The notes under the pieces were generated by a model. That model saw only the letters and a program-made list of their open reading frames with translations. It did no database searches and was not told where the DNA came from. From contig NZ_BBDM01000004.1 of NCBI RefSeq assembly GCF_001316245.1, positions 109,902 through 173,901 on the forward strand: 64,000 nt of DNA, given 5' to 3'. Each line of letters starts with the position of its first letter. The stretch's first letter is position 1. This document shows, in pieces, positions 18,425-28,065 of the stretch. This DNA is from Vulcanisaeta sp. JCM 14467. Its GTDB lineage: Archaea; Thermoproteota; Thermoprotei; Thermoproteales; Thermocladiaceae. The position numbers and the translations under genes were made by a program.

Positions 18425-20091
18425 ATGGGGGATACGGATAGGATTAGGGAGAGGTATGAGGAGTGGGTTCGCGAATTCCTAATTCCAACACTTAAGAAAG
18501 TACCTGAATGGAAGAAGTTCGTAACGTCATTCGGGATTGACGTGAAGCCATTATACACGCCGCTGGATGTTAGGGGTGATTACCTGGAGAAACTGGGTTT
18601 CCCTGGTGAGTACCCGTTTACCAGGTATATACCCGAGCATGTATAGGTCGAGACTCTGGACCTTTAGGGAGTACTCTGGCTTTGGGTCGCCCGAGGATAC
18701 GAATAGGAGGTATAAGTTCCTCATATCGCAGGGTCAGACGGGCCTTAGTGTGGCCTTTGACTTGCGACCCAGTTAGGTCTTGATCCTGACCATGAGCTTG
18801 CATTTCCTGAGGTTGGTAAGGTGGGCGTGTCTGTGCCTGAGGTTGTTTCCATGTCCATACTATTTGACGGTATTGACATTAGTAGGATCACGACATCGTT
18901 CACCATAAACGCTACGGCAGCTGAGATACTGTCCATGTACATAGCCGTAGCCGAGAGTAGGGGCATTGATAAGTCCGTCCTCGATGGTACGATACAGAAT
19001 GACATACTTAAGGAGTTTATAGCCAGGAACCTATACATATACCCACCACTACACTCGATGAGGTACGCAACTGACATAATAGCCTACACGTCGAAGAATC
19101 TTCCCAAGTGGCACCCAATTAGTATAAGTGGTTATCACTTTAGGGAGGCTGGTGCCACGGCTGTTCAGGAACTAGCCTTCACACTGCTGATGCGATTGAG
19201 TATACGAATTGGGTCATAAATAGGTGGAAGATGGATGTTGACGAGTTTGCGCCCGGCCTATCCTTCTTCTTCGCGGCAACCACGAACCTGTTTGAGGAGG
19301 TTGCCAAGTTCAGGGCTGCCCGTAGGTTGTATGCGAGGATAATGAGGGAGAGGTTTAATGCGAAGAAGCCCGAGTCAATGAAGCTTAAGTTCCACGTACA
19401 AACCTCAGGCGCTGCATTAACGGCGCAGCAGCCTGAGGTTAACATCATCAGGACCACGATACAAGCGTTGGCTGCCGTGCTCGGTGGCGCCCAGTCACTC
19501 CATGTCAATGCCTATGATGAGGCATTGGCACTACCCACCGAGAGGTCCGTGAAGTTGGCGCTACGTGTTCAGCAAGTCATTGCGTACGAAAGCGGTGTTA
19601 TTGATTCAATTGACCCGTTGGGTGGTTCATACTACATTGAGTGGCTCACGGATACCATCGAGGAGGAGGTCATGAAGATAATTGACTACGTTGATAAGCT
19701 CGGTGGCATGACTAAGGCGGTTGAGATTGGTTATCCGCAGAGGGCTATTGCCGAGTCTGCGTATCAGTATCAGAAGATGGTTGAGGAGGGTAGGATAGCT
19801 GTGATTGGTGTTAACATGTTTAGGGAAGAGGAGGGGCTGCACATCGAGCTTCATAAGGTCGATCCCGTATCCAGGGAGAGGAGCATTAGGCGTGCCAGGG
19901 AGGTTAGGGAGAGCCGTGACAGGGAGGCTTGGGAGAGGGCGATTAATGGGCTTAGGAGGGCGGCTGATAAGGAGGATGAGAACATATTCCCATACATATT
20001 GAGTGCCGTTAAGGCGAAGGCAACTATTGGCGAGATATCGGGTGTGTTACGCGACGTTTGGGGTGAGTATAAGCCTCCATCAATTTATTAA
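18425..20091 (+). CDS. Methylmalonyl-CoA mutase, large (catalytic) subunit, three frameshifts
   Basis: With its B12 subunit it interconverts (R)-methylmalonyl-CoA and succinyl-CoA. The N-terminal piece ends PGEYPFTR; next come [20 protein letters not shown] and [17 protein letters not shown]; the third part has VSIL-type FDGIDIS and [11 protein letters not shown]; the last has [36 protein letters not shown] and [20 protein letters not shown]. Breaks lie near 18624 (GG, needing two more bases or one fewer), 18765 (C to CC) and 19186 (G to GG). About 556 residues, the usual size of the archaeal catalytic chain without the cobalamin domain, which is encoded separately next door. Confidence 0.93.
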
Positions 20092-20133
20092 GGAAAAGAT
20101 TTTTAGGTCATGATATATGTTTAGTGATGAAGT

Positions 20134-20529
20134 ATGCCTAAGCCCAAGGTAATAATTGCCAAACTCGGCCTTGACGGTCATGACAGGGGCGCCAAGGTAA
20201 TTGCCAGGGCATTGGCCGAGGCCGGTTTCGAGGTTGTATACACGGGTATTCGACAGACGCCTAGCCAAGTAGTTGAGACGGCTATTCAGGAGGATGCCAA
20301 GTTGATTGGCATTAGTATTTTATCTGGCTCGCACATGGAGCTTGTGGGTGAGTTAATGAGAATTATGAGGGAGAGGGGATTAAACATACCAGTCCTGGTT
20401 GGTGGCATCATACCGCCAGAGGACAGGGAGGCATTGCTCAAGATGGGTGTTGCAGGCGTCTACGGTCCTGGCACGCCACTTAGGGAAATCATAGAGATAG
20501 TTAAGAAGCTTGTGGGTGTGCAGCAATGA
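20134..20529 (+). CDS. Methylmalonyl-CoA mutase, cobalamin-binding subunit
   Basis: The 131-residue protein is a stand-alone B12-binding domain. It has the DxHxxG motif (LDGHDRG) whose His ligates cobalt, then [10 protein letters not shown] and [11 protein letters not shown], which cradle the nucleotide tail. It forms the small chain of archaeal heteromeric mutases. Its stop codon overlaps the start of the MeaB gene by four bases (ATGA), so translation is probably coupled. Confidence 0.96.
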   Translation: MPKPKVIIAKLGLDGHDRGAKVIARALAEAGFEVVYTGIRQTPSQVVETAIQEDAKLIGISILSGSHMELVGELMRIMRERGLNIPVLVGGIIPPEDREALLKMGVAGVYGPGTPLREIIEIVKKLVGVQQ

Positions 20530-21833
20530 GCGTGGATATTAATGGCCTGATCGAGAGGACGCGCAATTGGGATAAGGCTGCCATAGCCAGGCTAATCACG
20601 CTTGCTGAGGAGGGTGTTGAAATACCGCTTAATATTCAGCGTAGGAGCCACGTAATTGGTATAACTGGACCACCAGGCTCAGGTAAGAGCACGCTGATTT
20701 ACGCAATGGCCAGGAAGATACCACAGGACAGGAGGGTCGCCATTTTAACGATAGATCCCTCAAGCCCATTCACAGGAGGCTCCTTCATGGGTAATAGGAT
20801 TAGGATGCAGGAGCTCACATCAAAGCCAAATATATACATTAGGAGCATGGCGACCAGAGGCATTCGTGGTGGGCTTAATTACGCTACGATAGCGGCTGTG
20901 AACATACTTGAGTACGCTGGTGCGGACTACATATTCATCGAGACCGTGGGTGCGGGGCAATCGGACACAGATGTTAAGTACGTGGCCGACACAATACTCG
21001 TCCTTGTGCCACCACTTTCTGGCGATGAGATTCAAGCGCTTAAGAGTGGTCTTATGGAGATTGGGGACATATACGTTGTTTCGAAGTCCGATAACCAAGC
21101 ATCCGAGTCGACATACAGGGATTTGCTTGCCATGGTCGACATGGTGAGGGAGGTTAAGGGCGATTCCTGGAAACCAATCGTGATTAAGGTATCGGGGCTC
21201 TATGGCTATGGTGTTGACGAGTTACTCAAACTCATTGATGATAGGTTTAGGGAATTGGTTAATAATGGTAAGTTGAATGAGTCACTAACCAACAGGAGAC
21301 TGCTCGAAATGAGGCTCTACGCCTATGACCTACTTGAGAAGAGATTTGCTAAGGATAAGGAGCTTGAGAATGATGTTGCTAACGGTAAATTATCACCACA
21401 GGAGGCGGCGAGGAGGTTATTGGGTATGGAGTTGCCGAGGCTTGACCACGTGGCTGTCGCGGTTAGGGACATTAACAATGCTGCTGAGAAGTTTAGGAGG
21501 TTAGGGCTTAAGGTCGGTGATCCCATTATCGTTGAGGAGCAGGGGGTTAAGGTCGTCATGGTCTGGCTCGGTAACACGAGGATTGAACTCCTCGAGCCAC
21601 TCAATCAAAGTTCCACGGTGGCTAAATTCCTCGAGAATAGGGGTGAGGGCATCCACCACATAGCGCTTGAGGTTAATGACCTGGATGAATTCATCAAGAG
21701 GGTGCAGGGGGCTGGCCTTACACTTACTGGTAAACCGAGTAAGGGTGCTGAGGGTATTGTCACGTTCATACACCCAAAGAGCCTTAACGGTGTCCTACTT
21801 GAGTTGGTCCAGCGTAGGATTTCCAATGAGTGA
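20526..21833 (+). CDS. MeaB/ArgK GTPase apparently fused to methylmalonyl-CoA epimerase
   Basis: Residues 1 to about 295 are a MeaB GTPase, the chaperone that loads and protects the mutase cofactor: P-loop [34 protein letters not shown] and SKSD. Residues about 308-435 are a VOC-fold epimerase that converts (S)- to (R)-methylmalonyl-CoA, with likely metal ligands in [15 protein letters not shown] and LLELVQ. The frame is continuous. However, at the joint ([13 protein letters not shown]) one extra G in the GGG run near 21421-21424 would end MeaB as LLGYGVAEA-stop and start the epimerase at the ATG there. Given the indel rate, the fusion may be artificial; the two functions are secure. Confidence 0.9.
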   Translation: MSVDINGLIERTRNWDKAAIARLITLAEEGVEIPLNIQRRSHVIGITGPPGSGKSTLIYAMARKIPQDRRVAILTIDPSSPFTGGSFMGNRIRMQELTSKPNIYIRSMATRGIRGGLNYATIAAVNILEYAGADYIFIETVGAGQSDTDVKYVADTILVLVPPLSGDEIQALKSGLMEIGDIYVVSKSDNQASESTYRDLLAMVDMVREVKGDSWKPIVIKVSGLYGYGVDELLKLIDDRFRELVNNGKLNESLTNRRLLEMRLYAYDLLEKRFAKDKELENDVANGKLSPQEAARRLLGMELPRLDHVAVAVRDINNAAEKFRRLGLKVGDPIIVEEQGVKVVMVWLGNTRIELLEPLNQSSTVAKFLENRGEGIHHIALEVNDLDEFIKRVQGAGLTLTGKPSKGAEGIVTFIHPKSLNGVLLELVQRRISNE

Positions 21834-21868
21834 TCTTTAAATAATCTAGAGGTGCGGTTTTCGCTTGC

Positions 21869-23652
21869 GTGAAAAGAAGTAGGTCGTTTGAGCACGGCTA
21901 TACCATCGTGTTTAGGGGAGGGGATTCAGTAAAGTATTCATTAGTGCTGCTCGTTGTCATAATCCCTTACCTAATGAGCCTGTACGTACGTGGGTCGTTA
22001 ACCCTATACCTCAAGTCATTAATTATTTACGGTGTAATGTTCCTATCAGTGCTCATAACACTTAGGGTCATGGTCTTCATACAGTCATATAGGGGCTTCG
22101 GTACCACACTATCATTATTCAGCACGGCACTCGCGGTTTTTGTCGACCTTCTAATAACGCTGATCACCCATAGGTTTGTGGTTGGGTTTGGTGCATTATC
22201 ATTTGTCTTACCACTGAGTGCCATGATAATGGTGTTAAGGGGTCTTGACCATAATGGAGACTCCATGAAGAAGTACATACTATACCCTCTCTACACCCTG
22301 CCAAGTATATTGATAATTCAATTAATTTCATACTTCCTCATTGGGACGATAAATCCCGTTAGATACGCTATACTGGATTTAACGTTTTACGTATTCTCAT
22401 TCCTATTCATTTACTATGTAATTTTTAAGTTCGAGGCATCATACGGCGGTGTTGATATACTTAGGCTATTCAGTTCATACCTATACGCAGCCCTCTTCGA
22501 GTACTCAGAACCTTTTGAGAGGGAGTTGAGTAAGAGATCTGTGGTTAGGGATGTTAAGGTTCACCTATTCATGCTTAACCGTGACAATAATACCTACGCG
22601 GTTACCATACCCGAGCTGCACGCGGGTCCAATAGCCAAGGTTGGCGGTGGCTACTTAATTAGTGATCTTGTCACTGAGTTGGGTCGTTACGTAAACCCCG
22701 TTGTTTACATGCACGGTGTTGGCAGCCATGAGCTAGACCCGGCGACCAGGTTGATGTACGTAAAGTAATTAGGGCAGTTGCTAATAAGGTGAGGGAGTAT
22801 TTTGCCGACAGGAAATTCATGAGTAATGAATGCATTGGTAAAATGCCCATTCAGATACGGAGTCGTAACTTCAGGGTTACCCACGTACCACTGTGCGGGA
22901 AGTCGCTCATAATTATTAGCCGACTTATTAAGTCCAGTGATGATATTCCCCTCAGTGTTTATGAGGAATTGAAAAGGAGGGTAAAGCTCGATTGGGATAA
23001 CGTAATACTCATTGACGCCCAGAACTACTACTCAGATGATAATACGTGGGATGAGAACGACATTAACGAACTAGCCTCATTACTGAGCAAGATTGGAGAG
23101 TTGGAGAACCAAAGACTTGAGATAAGGTCATGCGTCAACCACGTGCCTAAGTACGCCTTTGGCCCAATACAATTTGAGATTGGCGATAATGGGTTAATAA
23201 CGTGGGGCCTAGAAATAAATGGTAAGAGGGTTTTACTCGTTATATTTGACGGGAATAACCTGAGGAGGGAGCTGGCTGATGCCATTGTTAATGAGTTTAG
23301 GAGCGCCTTTGATATCGTTGAGGTCCTGACTACGGATAACCATCAATACACAGGGATTGCCAGGTTCACGAGGAGTAGGGGGTATAAGATTGTTGGTGAT
23401 TCTGTGAGTCACGAGTTGATAATGAGGAATGTTAGGAGGAGTGTCAAGCGTTGTCTTAATGACCTTGGGATTACGCATATCAGTTATTACCCAGTTATTG
23501 TTGAGGGGATTAGGTTGATCGGTGATTCGTTTAATAGCATGGTTAGGGCTGCGGAGAGGGGTGTCATGGATTGGAAGAAGCACTTCACGGTGTTGATAAT
23601 CCTACCAATACTAACCATGATAATCCTCGGCGCAATACTCGGTATTCTTTAA
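21869..23652 (+). CDS. DUF2070-family archaeal membrane protein, one frameshift
   Basis: The protein begins at GTG 21869, about 30 bases after a TATA-like ctttaaata. About 200 residues form six or seven membrane helices. A soluble part follows, with PELHAGPIAKVGGGYL and HGVGSHELDPAT, the His-rich signature of DUF2070. One G added at 22749-22750 (AGGTT to AGGGTT) joins it to VDVRKVIRAVANKVREYF and a second soluble region, ending in a C-terminal membrane helix. Total about 595 residues. The function of this family is unknown; the conserved His/Asp/Glu residues suggest a metal-dependent hydrolase activity, which is inference. Confidence 0.75.
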
Positions 23653-23710
23653 CATTTAATAAATACAAAAGGTTTAATAGAGAGGTCTACGTAACTAACC
23701 AGGAAGGGGT

Positions 23711-24178
23711 ATGGGTTCCGAGGACCTAAAGAGACAGGCAATTAGGGCCCACATAGCTGGGCTAATAACTAGGCTTGAGAATTGGGTTAGGGATCAGAAG
23801 AAGTTCATGGATGAGCTACAGAAGTACGGTGATTACATAGTCAGTCAGGACAGGCTATCACTGCTATTATCCGCCCAGGCAATGCTTTACTACATAGAGA
23901 GGACGCTGAAGGACTTCGAGTCCTGGCTTAACAACCCAATGATAACCTCGATAATGCCGGTAGACATGCTCAAGGAGTTGGAGGAGAGGCTTAGGGATAT
24001 TGCCATTGAGTTCGTTAGGCTTGATATAGACCACACGAGTAAGTACGTGGATATACTAAAGAAGATGGAGAATGAGAATGAAATACCCGACATACTAAGG
24101 CTTTATATCGAGCAGAGGGGTATTGTGCCGCAGAGGGGTCAGCAGGGAGAGCAGGGTGAGGTACCAAGGTTCATGTAA
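23711..24178 (+). CDS. Conserved crenarchaeal helical protein (possibly DUF2153)
   Basis: The 155 residues are almost entirely helical, with LENWVRDQKKFMDELQKYGD, LSLLLSAQAMLYYIERTLKDF and a Gln/Gly-rich tail (QRGQQGEQGEVPRFM). I think it resembles the DUF2153 family but cannot confirm this. It starts with ATG after aggaagggg, a good ribosome-binding site. It lies downstream of the DUF2070 gene with a separate AT-rich promoter region. Confidence 0.6.
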   Translation: MGSEDLKRQAIRAHIAGLITRLENWVRDQKKFMDELQKYGDYIVSQDRLSLLLSAQAMLYYIERTLKDFESWLNNPMITSIMPVDMLKELEERLRDIAIEFVRLDIDHTSKYVDILKKMENENEIPDILRLYIEQRGIVPQRGQQGEQGEVPRFM

Positions 24179-24201
24179 CTCTAAAATTAACCTTCAATCT
24201 A

Positions 24202-24571
24202 TTATTTCTCACTAACCTCATTTAAATAATCCTTAATTATTTGGATAGCATCCTTACCAAACATCTTAATTATCAAGCCAAGATGCTCCCTAATAATCTC
24301 ACTCTTAACCTCGTAAGGTATTGATAGCTCATACACAAACTGCCTAACATTATTAATCACCTTCTCACGCTTATTAATGAAGCCCCTGGTGTAAAGCCTA
24401 CTCAGTACCGTTAGTACTGTTGTGTATGCTGTCCTCCTACCCCTCTTGGTTAATTCCTCAAATGGTCATTGCAGTTGCCTCCTTAAGCTCATTAAGTATG
24501 CCAATAACCTCAGCCTCAAGCGGTCCAATCATTAGCAAGAGCCTTCTTCTGCGTTCGCCCTGCTCCATCAT
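24202..24571 (-). CDS. BlaI/MecI/CopY-like winged-helix repressor, one frame break
   Basis: Reading from ATG 24571 gives a BlaI-like start, GPLEAEVIGILNELKEATAMT. A shift near 24464-24465 (GG on plus, needing two more bases or one fewer) leads to FEELTKRGRRTAYTTVLTVL, the DNA-recognition helix region, then SRLYTRGFINKREK and a C-terminal helical dimerisation part to the TAA at 24202. About 123 residues, normal for the family. Such repressors bind as dimers to palindromes; its targets are not known. Confidence 0.7.
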
Positions 24572-24612
24572 ATAGATTTACACGTGTAGTTTTATAAACC
24601 TAACACACAGGT

Positions 24613-25458
24613 CTAAAACTTACCAACTTTAATATCCAGCCTAACCTTATACACATATGGAGCATAATCCCTAACAACCCTCCTACTAATAACCTGACAC
24701 TCAAACCCCAATTCACTGCAGTAATTCCTGACCAAGCCCTCAGCCTCACCATAGAGGTTCTCCTCAGTGCCCAGGTGGTAAAAGTGGACGATACCCCCAT
24801 CCCTAACGCACATCAATGCCTGCTTAAGGAACCTATGGGCACCAAGGGGTAAGGTTAGTATAACCCTATCAACACCGCAGAATAAACCCATTAATTTTGC
24901 AGCGTCACCAAGTAGTGGTAATACCTTACCTTCGAGCCTATTCAACTTAATATTATCGAGCATGTAGTAATATGCATATTCATTAAGCTCGATAGCGATC
25001 ACCAACCTAACTAATGGTTGTCTCTTCAATACCGCTACGGCGTAGGGACCAACACCAGCGAATGGGTATAGGATGACCTCGTTGGGCATTACCTGCCTAG
25101 CAATGTCCTCCCTATCACCCTGATCCCTAGGCGAGAAGTAGGTCTTGGTAGGGTCTACCTTAATTAGGTAATTACTCTCCTTGTGAATTACCTCCGTTGG
25201 TCCTGGAACCAGGACCTCGTACTTATAAAGCCTAAACTCACCCTCCCTAGCACCGACTCTCCTGAGCACGGCCCTAACATGCCTATTCAACTTGATTATT
25301 GCATCGCCAATCACGAACTTATAATTCTCAAGCTCTGGCGGTATTTCGATGATAGCGACGGCGCCTGACCTGGAGCCGATTATGTCGAAGCTCCTGGGTA
25401 TCTTATCCCAAAGCTCCCTGGGTATCAATGGCTTAACGACCTCCTTAAGCGTTGGCAC
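24613..25458 (-). CDS. trm5: tRNA (guanine37-N1)-methyltransferase, Trm5/Taw22 family
   Basis: The 281 residues show an N-terminal tRNA-recognition part and a class I methyltransferase domain: KTYFSPRDQGDRE, ILYPFAGVGPYAVAVLKR (SAM-binding motif I), IAIELNEYAYYYMLDNI and VILTLPLGAHRFL, where NLPxxA/G is usual. Trm5 makes m1G37, which prevents frameshifting; some crenarchaeal relatives (Taw22) also act in wyosine synthesis. Which of the two it is cannot be settled here. Confidence 0.85.
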   Translation of the reverse strand: MPTLKEVVKPLIPRELWDKIPRSFDIIGSRSGAVAIIEIPPELENYKFVIGDAIIKLNRHVRAVLRRVGAREGEFRLYKYEVLVPGPTEVIHKESNYLIKVDPTKTYFSPRDQGDREDIARQVMPNEVILYPFAGVGPYAVAVLKRQPLVRLVIAIELNEYAYYYMLDNIKLNRLEGKVLPLLGDAAKLMGLFCGVDRVILTLPLGAHRFLKQALMCVRDGGIVHFYHLGTEENLYGEAEGLVRNYCSELGFECQVISRRVVRDYAPYVYKVRLDIKVGKF

Positions 25459-25554
25459 TACCTAGCAATGAAGTGCAAGGGTCCTTAAATTTGATTGCCC
25501 AGTGGTGTTCGTGTAGAATAAAAAATAATAAGGGCTGTAAGCCTCTGTAAATCG

Positions 25555-26985
25555 ATGAGCAAGGTCATAGAGTCAGTGCCAGGCATTGTGTCTTACAGCA
25601 CGGTCAGGGAAGTCAGGGGTCCGCTAATCGTTATTGAGAAGACCAGGGGTGTTGCCTATAACGAGATTGGCGAGGTTATAGGCCCTGATGGCGAGCCCAG
25701 GATGGTCCAAGTCGTCGAGGTCGGCGATAATTACGCCGTGGCCCAGGTACTCACTGGCACGCTTGGTTTACCTGCAAAGGGCAGTACCGTGAGGTTTTAT
25801 GGAAGAACCCTCAGAATGCCGGTTAGTGAGGATTTACTGGGCAGGGTCCTTGATGGTAAGGGGCAGCCCAGGGATGGACTGCCACTACCACCTGCTGAGG
25901 ACTACCTGGACATAAATGGTGAGCCGCTTAACCCATACGCCAGGGAGTACCCTGAAGAGCCAATTGAGACTGGCGTCAGCGTCATTGATGGTTTAAATAC
26001 GATGGTTAGGGGTCAGAAGCTCCCAATATTCAGTGGCACGGGCTTACCGCACAACATGCTTGCTGCCCAAGTCGCTAGGCAGGCAACGGTTAGGGGGCAT
26101 GAGGAGGAGTTTGCAATAATCTTCGCAGCAATGGGCCTGAAGTCTGAGGAGGCTTTATTCTTCCTGAATGAGTTCAGGAGGACGGGTGCGTTGAGGAGGT
26201 TAGTCATGGTTCTAAACCTAGCCAGCGATCCAATTGCCGAGAGGATATTAACGCCGAGGACTGCGTTAACGATTGCCGAGTACCTAGCGTGGTATAGGGA
26301 TTACCACGTACTCGTGATTTTGACAGACATGACGAACTACGCAGAGGCGCTCAGGGAGTTATCATCATCAAAGGGTGAATTACCAGGTAGGCGTGGTTAC
26401 CCAGGTTACATGTATACGGACTTCGCCACGATATACGAGAGAACAGGGAGGGCTAAGGGTAAGAAGGGAAGCATTACGCAATTCCCAATACTCACGATGC
26501 CTCACGATGACATAACGCACCCAATACCAGACCTGACCGGTTACATAACCGAGGGCCAGCTAGTGCTTAGTAGGTCACTGTGGGGTAAGGGTATTTACCC
26601 ACCATTTGACGTGATAATGAGCCTGTCGAGGCTCATGAAGGACGCAGTTGGTGAGGGCAAGACTAGGGATGACCATAAGTACGTGGCTAACCAATTGATT
26701 GCTGCATACTCAAGGGCACTCGATGTAAGGAACCTAGCCCTACTCGTTGGTGAGACTAACCTGAGTTGGCGTGAGAGGAGGTACCTCAGGTTCGCCGAGC
26801 AGTTTGAGCGTAAGTTCATTAACCAGGGCTATTACGAGAGGAGGACCTTTGAGCAGACGCTTGATATTGCTTGGGATGTTATTAGTATATTACCTGAGGA
26901 TGAGCTCACGAATGTGCCGCCAGACATATCCAAGAGGTATTATAGGCGCTCGATATTTGAGTCCGTAAAGGACGTGGGTGCGTAA
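25555..26985 (+). CDS. atpB: A-type ATP synthase subunit B
   Basis: This is the non-catalytic nucleotide-binding subunit of the archaeal ATP synthase head. The 476 residues carry [26 protein letters not shown], which replaces a true P-loop as expected for subunit B, plus [28 protein letters not shown] and [23 protein letters not shown]. It is complete and has no other ATP synthase genes next to it in this window. Confidence 0.97.
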   Translation: MSKVIESVPGIVSYSTVREVRGPLIVIEKTRGVAYNEIGEVIGPDGEPRMVQVVEVGDNYAVAQVLTGTLGLPAKGSTVRFYGRTLRMPVSEDLLGRVLDGKGQPRDGLPLPPAEDYLDINGEPLNPYAREYPEEPIETGVSVIDGLNTMVRGQKLPIFSGTGLPHNMLAAQVARQATVRGHEEEFAIIFAAMGLKSEEALFFLNEFRRTGALRRLVMVLNLASDPIAERILTPRTALTIAEYLAWYRDYHVLVILTDMTNYAEALRELSSSKGELPGRRGYPGYMYTDFATIYERTGRAKGKKGSITQFPILTMPHDDITHPIPDLTGYITEGQLVLSRSLWGKGIYPPFDVIMSLSRLMKDAVGEGKTRDDHKYVANQLIAAYSRALDVRNLALLVGETNLSWRERRYLRFAEQFERKFINQGYYERRTFEQTLDIAWDVISILPEDELTNVPPDISKRYYRRSIFESVKDVGA

Positions 26986-27084
26986 AATTAGTATTTTGTA
27001 AATAATGTTAATCCTCTCGATCGAAGATACTTACAGAGTTCATGGCAGAGAATCTTAATAAATCCTGTAATTATCTAATTCTCC

Positions 27085-27297
27085 ATGCCTAAGACCAAAG
27101 CGAAGGAGAAGATGGTGTTGATTAGCGTGCACATACCGAAGCAAATGCTTGAGGAGTTGGATGAATTCGTGAAGCAGGGGATATTCCCAAGTAGGAGTGA
27201 GGCAATTAGGATTGCAATAAGGGACCTACTCTATAGGGAGAACTCGAGGAGTAAGACGCAGAATGTGGAGGATTTAATACTACTGCCTGGTAGGTAA
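27085..27297 (+). CDS. Ribbon-helix-helix (CopG/MetJ-type) DNA-binding protein
   Basis: The 70-residue protein has an N-terminal beta-strand (MVLISVHIPKQMLEELDEFV) followed by two helices with FPSRSEAIRIAIRDLL, the standard ribbon-helix-helix pattern. Such dimers bind short palindromes. It lies about 100 bases upstream of an inverted repeat in front of ubiX, a possible target; that link is inferred. Confidence 0.85.
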   Translation: MPKTKAKEKMVLISVHIPKQMLEELDEFVKQGIFPSRSEAIRIAIRDLLYRENSRSKTQNVEDLILLPGR

Positions 27298-27394
27298 TGA
27301 TAGGTATGTACATGATGATATCAATAAAAACATGGGAATATAGTTATCAATTATTTCTTTTAAAATAATTTTATGCAAATTCTATTTCACATAA

Positions 27395-27424
27395 TTAATG
27401 CACTCGGCATTAACGTTATTTATA
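27395..27424 (+). promoter_or_regulatory. Inverted repeat overlapping the ubiX promoter
   Basis: A perfect 7-bp inverted repeat, TTAATGC-actcg-GCATTAA (27395-27413), abuts the TATA box (ttatttata, about 27416-27424) that lies 20-28 bases before GTG 27444. A protein bound here would contact the BRE/TATA region. Confidence 0.55.
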
Positions 27425-27443
27425 GGCTTTCCCTATTAATTGT

Positions 27444-28019
27444 GTGAGGAGGATAATCGTTGGCATAACGGGGGCAAGCGGCGTTATTTATGGTGTGAGG
27501 TTTCTCGAAATGGTTAAGAGGTATGCTGGTGACTCGGAGGTGCACCTCGTCGTAAGTAATACGGCAATTGATATATTAAGGTATGAGACTGAGCTTGATA
27601 AGGGGTCATTACTGAAATTGGCTGATAAGGTCTATACTGAGGATGAGTTAGGCGCGCCAATAGCCAGTGGTTCGTTTAAGCATGATGGCATGGTGGTCAT
27701 ACCGTGCTCTATGAAGACCTTGGCCTCCATAGCCCATGGGATAACGGATAACCTGATCACCAGGGCTGCCGATGTCACGCTTAAGGAGAGGAGGAGGTTG
27801 ATACTCGTCATTAGGGAGACACCGCTTAACCTAATACACATTAAGAATATGGAGTTGGTTACGTTGGCTGGCGCCATCGTGATGCCCGCAGCCCCAGCCT
27901 TCTATAATAGGCCTAGGACGATTGATGATATGGTGAACTTCATAGTTGGTAGGGTACTTGACCTGCTGGGTATTGAGAATGATCTCTATAGGAGGTGGAG
28001 CGGCTATACTGAGGAGTAG
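27444..28019 (+). CDS. ubiX: Flavin prenyltransferase UbiX
   Basis: UbiX prenylates FMN to make the cofactor of UbiD-type decarboxylases. The 191 residues begin RRIIVGITGASGVIYGVRFLE, the FMN-binding motif, and include GSFKHDGMVVIPCSMKTLASIAHGI and LILVIRETPLNLIHIKNM, all typical. The start is GTG 27444, leaderless relative to the TATA box. No ubiD gene is seen in the window. Confidence 0.95.
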   Translation: MRRIIVGITGASGVIYGVRFLEMVKRYAGDSEVHLVVSNTAIDILRYETELDKGSLLKLADKVYTEDELGAPIASGSFKHDGMVVIPCSMKTLASIAHGITDNLITRAADVTLKERRRLILVIRETPLNLIHIKNMELVTLAGAIVMPAAPAFYNRPRTIDDMVNFIVGRVLDLLGIENDLYRRWSGYTEE

Positions 28020-28065
28020 CATAGTAATTTAAGAGTGTGTTTGTTAAAACGGTGCCAATAGGGTT

